Positions 61,017 to 64,000 of a stretch of 64,000 nucleotides of DNA are shown one piece after another. The stretch comes from Methylobacterium sp. NMS14P (lineage in GTDB: Bacteria; Pseudomonadota; Alphaproteobacteria; Rhizobiales; Beijerinckiaceae), in assembly GCF_028583545.1 (NCBI RefSeq), contig NZ_CP087106.1, positions 2,486,501 to 2,550,500 on the forward strand, written 5' to 3'. Both the position numbers and the translations under genes were made by a program. Under the pieces are notes generated by a model that did no database searches, was not told where the DNA came from, and saw nothing but the letters and a program-made list of their open reading frames with translations. Position 1 is the first letter of the stretch. The number at the start of each line of letters is the position of its first letter.

Positions 61017-61681
61017 GCCACGAGAACCCGGCTGGCGAACTGCACCCCGTAGGTCGAGGCGGCGGTGAGCGCCTCGAAGAAGGCCTCGGTCATGCCCGGC
61101 GATCCGGCATCGGCCGTCTTCGGCTGCTCGGTCTTCGGCCGGGTGACCGTGGCGGCGCAGCCCTGGGGCGCCCCCGCGAGGGTCGCGGCGTCGGCGCCCT
61201 CGGCGAACGAGAAGGCGACGAAGTAGGTCGGGTCGTAGACCTCGAGCGCGGCGACCCCCCGCCCCTGCTGGACCGGCGTCTTCAGGGGCAGCAGGAAGGT
61301 CATGACCAGCGCCCGGTCGTCCATGTGCGCCGCCGGCTCCTTCGGATCGCCGAAGGCCTGCTCCTTGCCGCCGACCTTCAGCTTCGTGAAGTAGCCGAAC
61401 TCGGCGAGGTTGGCGGTGTTCTCGGCGGCGAGCCCGGCGAGCTCCTCCGGGCTGAGCTTGCCGTCCTTGTCGGTGTCGAGGCCCTGCGTGACGAAGGAAG
61501 TGTACTCGGGGTCGAAGCTCCACGTGTCGCGGACGCCGACGAGCTTGCCGTCAGCGTAGACGAGCTGGGCCTTGGCGGTCACCCAGACGTGCGGGTGGGC
61601 AGAGGCCGCCGAGGCGGCGCAGCCGAGGGCGGCGGCCAGCACCAGGGCGAGCGGTTTCGGGCAGGGCGCGGCGATCGGCAT
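61007..61681 (-). CDS. Periplasmic DUF1007 family protein, partner of the metal transporter
   Basis: About 224 residues. Signal peptide MPIAAPCPKPLALVLAAALG to ASAHPHVWV; the AHPHVWV start of the mature chain is typical of DUF1007. An EF-hand-like loop DTDKDGKLSPEE lies near residue 70. A GTG four codons upstream (61693) is another possible start. DUF1007 proteins are regularly found beside NicO permeases and sometimes fused to them, so a metal-chaperone or gating role is likely but unproven. Confidence 0.85.
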   Translation of the reverse strand: MPIAAPCPKPLALVLAAALGCAASAASAHPHVWVTAKAQLVYADGKLVGVRDTWSFDPEYTSFVTQGLDTDKDGKLSPEELAGLAAENTANLAEFGYFTKLKVGGKEQAFGDPKEPAAHMDDRALVMTFLLPLKTPVQQGRGVAALEVYDPTYFVAFSFAEGADAATLAGAPQGCAATVTRPKTEQPKTADAGSPGMTEAFFEALTAASTYGVQFASRVLVACP

Positions 61682-61777
61682 GGGCGGAGGCACGCTCGCG
61701 GAGGGAGGCGGTCAGGCCGGGTCTTCCTCGCGTGCCGGTTGGGCGAAAGCGAGGCGCCGGCCGATCCCCCGTGCCGC

Positions 61778-62683
61778 TCACTCGCCGCCGTCGAGGCCCA
61801 TCAGCTGGAAGCTCACCCGCAGGTCGTTCGACATCGGGATGTCGAGGCGCTCGCCGTTGGGCAGGCGCTTGAGGAACCAGCGCTCGTAGGTCCAGCGCAG
61901 CGCCCGGGACTCGGCGAGCCGCGTGAAGGTCTGCTGCACGAGGCCGGCGAGTTCCGGGTCGTCCTTGCGGAACATGATGCCGTAGGGCTCGTAGGAGAGC
62001 TTGTCGGGCAGCACCGTGTAGTCCGCCCCGTCCTTCGCGTCCGTGGCGATCAGCCCGTAGAGCAGAACGTCGTCGGTGGCGAAGGCCTCGGCCTTGCCGG
62101 CCTTCACCATCGCGTAGGAGGCGGCGTGGTCGGGAGCCGTCACCACCTGCGCGTCGATCTTCAGCCGGGCGAGCTGGTCGCGCACGGCCTTCTCGTTGGT
62201 GGTGCCCGCGGTGACCACGACGGTCTTGCCACCGAGATCCCGGTACGAGGCGATGCCCGCTCCGCGCTTCACCAGCAGCTGCGTCGCGCTGATGTAGTCC
62301 ACCGGCGAGAAGGCGACCTGCTTGCGGCGCTCGGCATTGGCGGTGGTCGAGCCGCACTCGAGGTCGATCTTGCCCGAGGTCACCGCCTCGATGCGCGTCT
62401 CGGCGGTGACCGGTGCGTAGCGGATCCTCACCGGCCGGCCGATCGCCGCCTGGACGTCGTCGGCGATCTCGCCGCAGAGGTCGATGGCGTAGCCGATCGG
62501 TCGGGGGCTCCCGTCCGACTGCTTGCCCTCCACGAAGGAGAAGGGCACCGAGCTCTCCCGGTAGCCGAGGACGATTTCCCCGCGCTCGGCGACGCTCCTG
62601 AGCGTCCCGGTGAGCACCTCGACGGCGGAGGCGGGCGTCGCCGCCAGCGCCAGCGCCAGAACCGCGACGAGCCGCATCGTCAT
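61778..62683 (-). CDS. Orphan periplasmic amino acid-binding protein (GltI type)
   Basis: About 301 residues of the SBP_bac_3 family. Signal peptide MTMRLVAVLALALAATPASA; GGAGGCGGAG precedes the ATG at 62683. Motifs: VLGYRESSVPFSFVEG, GYAIDLCGEIADDVQAAIGR, SGKIDLECGSTTANAERRKQVAFS (in segments), and VTAGTTNEKAV. The CGSTTN pattern is that of glutamate/aspartate-binding proteins. No permease or ATPase adjoins it; the next gene upstream is a secondary carrier of the glutamate/dicarboxylate family. Confidence 0.9.
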   Translation of the reverse strand: MTMRLVAVLALALAATPASAVEVLTGTLRSVAERGEIVLGYRESSVPFSFVEGKQSDGSPRPIGYAIDLCGEIADDVQAAIGRPVRIRYAPVTAETRIEAVTSGKIDLECGSTTANAERRKQVAFSPVDYISATQLLVKRGAGIASYRDLGGKTVVVTAGTTNEKAVRDQLARLKIDAQVVTAPDHAASYAMVKAGKAEAFATDDVLLYGLIATDAKDGADYTVLPDKLSYEPYGIMFRKDDPELAGLVQQTFTRLAESRALRWTYERWFLKRLPNGERLDIPMSNDLRVSFQLMGLDGGE

Positions 62684-62807
62684 CACTCCGCCTCCGAAGG
62701 GCACCGCACAAGTCACACCGCGATTCCGGGCGCCCGTGAGAGCGCTCATGAGAGCGGCCGTCCTGCGCCCGCCATTCCGGCGCGCGCAGATTCTTCCGGA
62801 CCGGCCC

Positions 62808-64000
62808 CTACTCCGCGGGCGAGGCCACCGTGCCGACATGGTCGAGGCGCTGGTCGGTGGTGCTGAGCTGGCCCTCCCACTTGGCGACCGCCACGGTGGC
62901 GACGCTGTTGCCCAGCACGTTGGTGGCCGAGCGGCCCATGTCGAGAAACTGGTCGATCCCGATGATCAGCAGCAGCCCGGCCTCCGGGATGTTGAAATGC
63001 GACAGCGTCGCCGAGATCACCACCAGCGAGGCGCGCGGCACGCCGGCCATGCCCTTCGAGGTCACCATCAGCAGGAGCAGCATCGTGAGCTGCTGGCCCC
63101 AGCTCAGCGGGATGTTGTAGGCCTGCGCGATGAACATCACCGCGAAGGTGCAGTACATCATCGAGCCGTCGAGGTTGAACGAGTAGCCCATCGGCAGCAC
63201 GAACGAGGTGATCCGGTTCGGGACCCCGAACTTCTCCAGGTTCGAGAGCATCTTGGGGTAGGCGGCCTCGCTCGACGCCGTCGAGAAGGCCAGCACGAAG
63301 GGCTCCTTGATCAGGTTGAACAGACGCATGATGCCGCCGCCGCCGAGCAGCAGGAAACCGACGCCCATGAGCAGCGTCCAGAGCACGCCGAGGCTGATGT
63401 AGAACTCCACGAGGAACTTGCCGTAGGTCACGAGCACGCCGATGCCCTGCGTGGTGATCGTCGCCGCGATGGCGGCGAACACCGCCACGGGGGCGAACAT
63501 CATCACGTAGCCCGTCACCTTGAGCATGACGTCGGCGATGCCCTCGATGCCCTGCGCGAGCAGGCGGCCCTTCTCGCCGAGGGCGGCGAGGCCCACGCCG
63601 AAGAAGATCGAGAAGACCACGATCTGCAGGATCTCGTTGTTGGCCATCGCCTCGACGGCGCTCTTCGGCACGAGGTGCGTGACGAACTCCTTGAGCGAGA
63701 GCGAGGCCGCCTTGAGCCCGGTGCCGGCGCCGGCATCGGGCAGCGGCAGGTTCAGGTTGTGGCCGGGCTGCATCAGGTTGACCATGATGAGGCCGAGCAT
63801 CAGAGAGCAGAACGAGGCGCCGACGAACCAGAGCAGCGCCTTGCCGCCGACCCGGCCGACGGAGGCGGTATCCCCGAGATGGGCGATGCCGACGACCAGC
63901 GTGGAGAAGACCAGCGGCGCGATGATCATCTTGATCAGGCGGAGGAACACGTCGGAGACCAGCGCGATGTAGCCGGCGATCTCCTTGGCGGTCTGCGGGT
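62808..64000 (-). CDS. Dicarboxylate/amino acid:cation symporter (DctA/GltP family), 5' end beyond window
   Basis: Partial gene: the frame runs off the right edge, with PQTAKEIAGYIALVSDVFLRLIKMIIAPLVFSTLVVGIAHLG, in segments, already inside the protein. About 397 residues are visible. Family motifs: the STASSEAAYPKML hairpin, LPMGYSFNLDGSMMYCTF in helix 7, KGMAGVPRASLVV and GIDQFLDMGRSATNVLGNSVATV. It would import succinate, fumarate, malate or glutamate with H+ or Na+. No stop or frameshift is seen in the visible part. Confidence 0.93.
   Translation of the reverse strand, partial: PQTAKEIAGYIALVSDVFLRLIKMIIAPLVFSTLVVGIAHLGDTASVGRVGGKALLWFVGASFCSLMLGLIMVNLMQPGHNLNLPLPDAGAGTGLKAASLSLKEFVTHLVPKSAVEAMANNEILQIVVFSIFFGVGLAALGEKGRLLAQGIEGIADVMLKVTGYVMMFAPVAVFAAIAATITTQGIGVLVTYGKFLVEFYISLGVLWTLLMGVGFLLLGGGGIMRLFNLIKEPFVLAFSTASSEAAYPKMLSNLEKFGVPNRITSFVLPMGYSFNLDGSMMYCTFAVMFIAQAYNIPLSWGQQLTMLLLLMVTSKGMAGVPRASLVVISATLSHFNIPEAGLLLIIGIDQFLDMGRSATNVLGNSVATVAVAKWEGQLSTTDQRLDHVGTVASPAE

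Overview
The window comes from a very GC-rich (by eye about 70%) alphaproteobacterium. Methylobacterium or a close relative in the Hyphomicrobiales is the likeliest source. This rests on the cckA homologue, CtrA-type TTAA-N7-TTAA boxes in front of flagellar genes, an alphaproteobacterial type SOS box inside the recA promoter, and the style of several small lineage proteins. The genus is an inference, not a database result. No tRNA, rRNA, CRISPR array, insertion sequence or phage gene was seen.

Region 1 (1-4.4 kb, minus strand) is a glycerol catabolic operon, glpR-glpD-glpK, with a GlpR-like palindromic operator in front of glpR and a second operator-like block in front of glpD. Region 2 (4.45-16.4 kb) starts with a small secreted basic protein. 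It continues with a tightly packed plus-strand chemosensory operon: cheW, cheR with TPRs, cheW, an MCP, a CheA-REC hybrid and cheB, followed by two soluble hybrid histidine kinases. The first six gene types are those of the Pseudomonas Wsp surface-sensing pathway, but the diguanylate cyclase WspR is absent and two kinases with four receiver domains between them stand in its place. A 28-codon ORF with a strong ribosome binding site and an intrinsic terminator close the region. This operon is the best candidate for an undescribed signalling system here.

Region 3 (16.6-41.4 kb) is the ribosomal protein supercluster, broken exactly between rpsQ and rplN. The spc-alpha half (rplN to rplQ) runs on the minus strand and the str-S10 half (rpsL to rpsQ) runs on the plus strand, so the halves are head to head. 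A hypothetical gene and an amino acid ABC transporter (binding protein and two permeases, no ATPase) lie between them. The alpha half also carries inserted genes: a metallo-beta-lactamase-fold hydrolase between rpsK and rpoA, and two small genes between adk and rpsM, one of them on the opposite strand. A consensus-like promoter in front of rpsM restores expression after that interruption.

Region 4 (41.4-51.7 kb) holds recA with an SOS-type promoter, cckA, the flagellar export and rod genes flgB-flgC-fliE-fliQ-fliR-flhB (minus strand), a small secreted protein and a divergent fliO-like gene with a long proline-rich tail. CtrA-like boxes lie in front of both flagellar units, near the CckA kinase that feeds CtrA. 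Region 5 (51.8-64 kb) contains a small conserved ORF, an MHS-family transporter, dnaN, recF, a second MCP behind an AT-rich leader, a glyoxalase, a histidine phosphatase, a conserved unknown gene, a nickel/cobalt exporter with its DUF1007 partner, an orphan amino acid binding protein and the 3' part of a dicarboxylate/glutamate symporter cut by the window edge.
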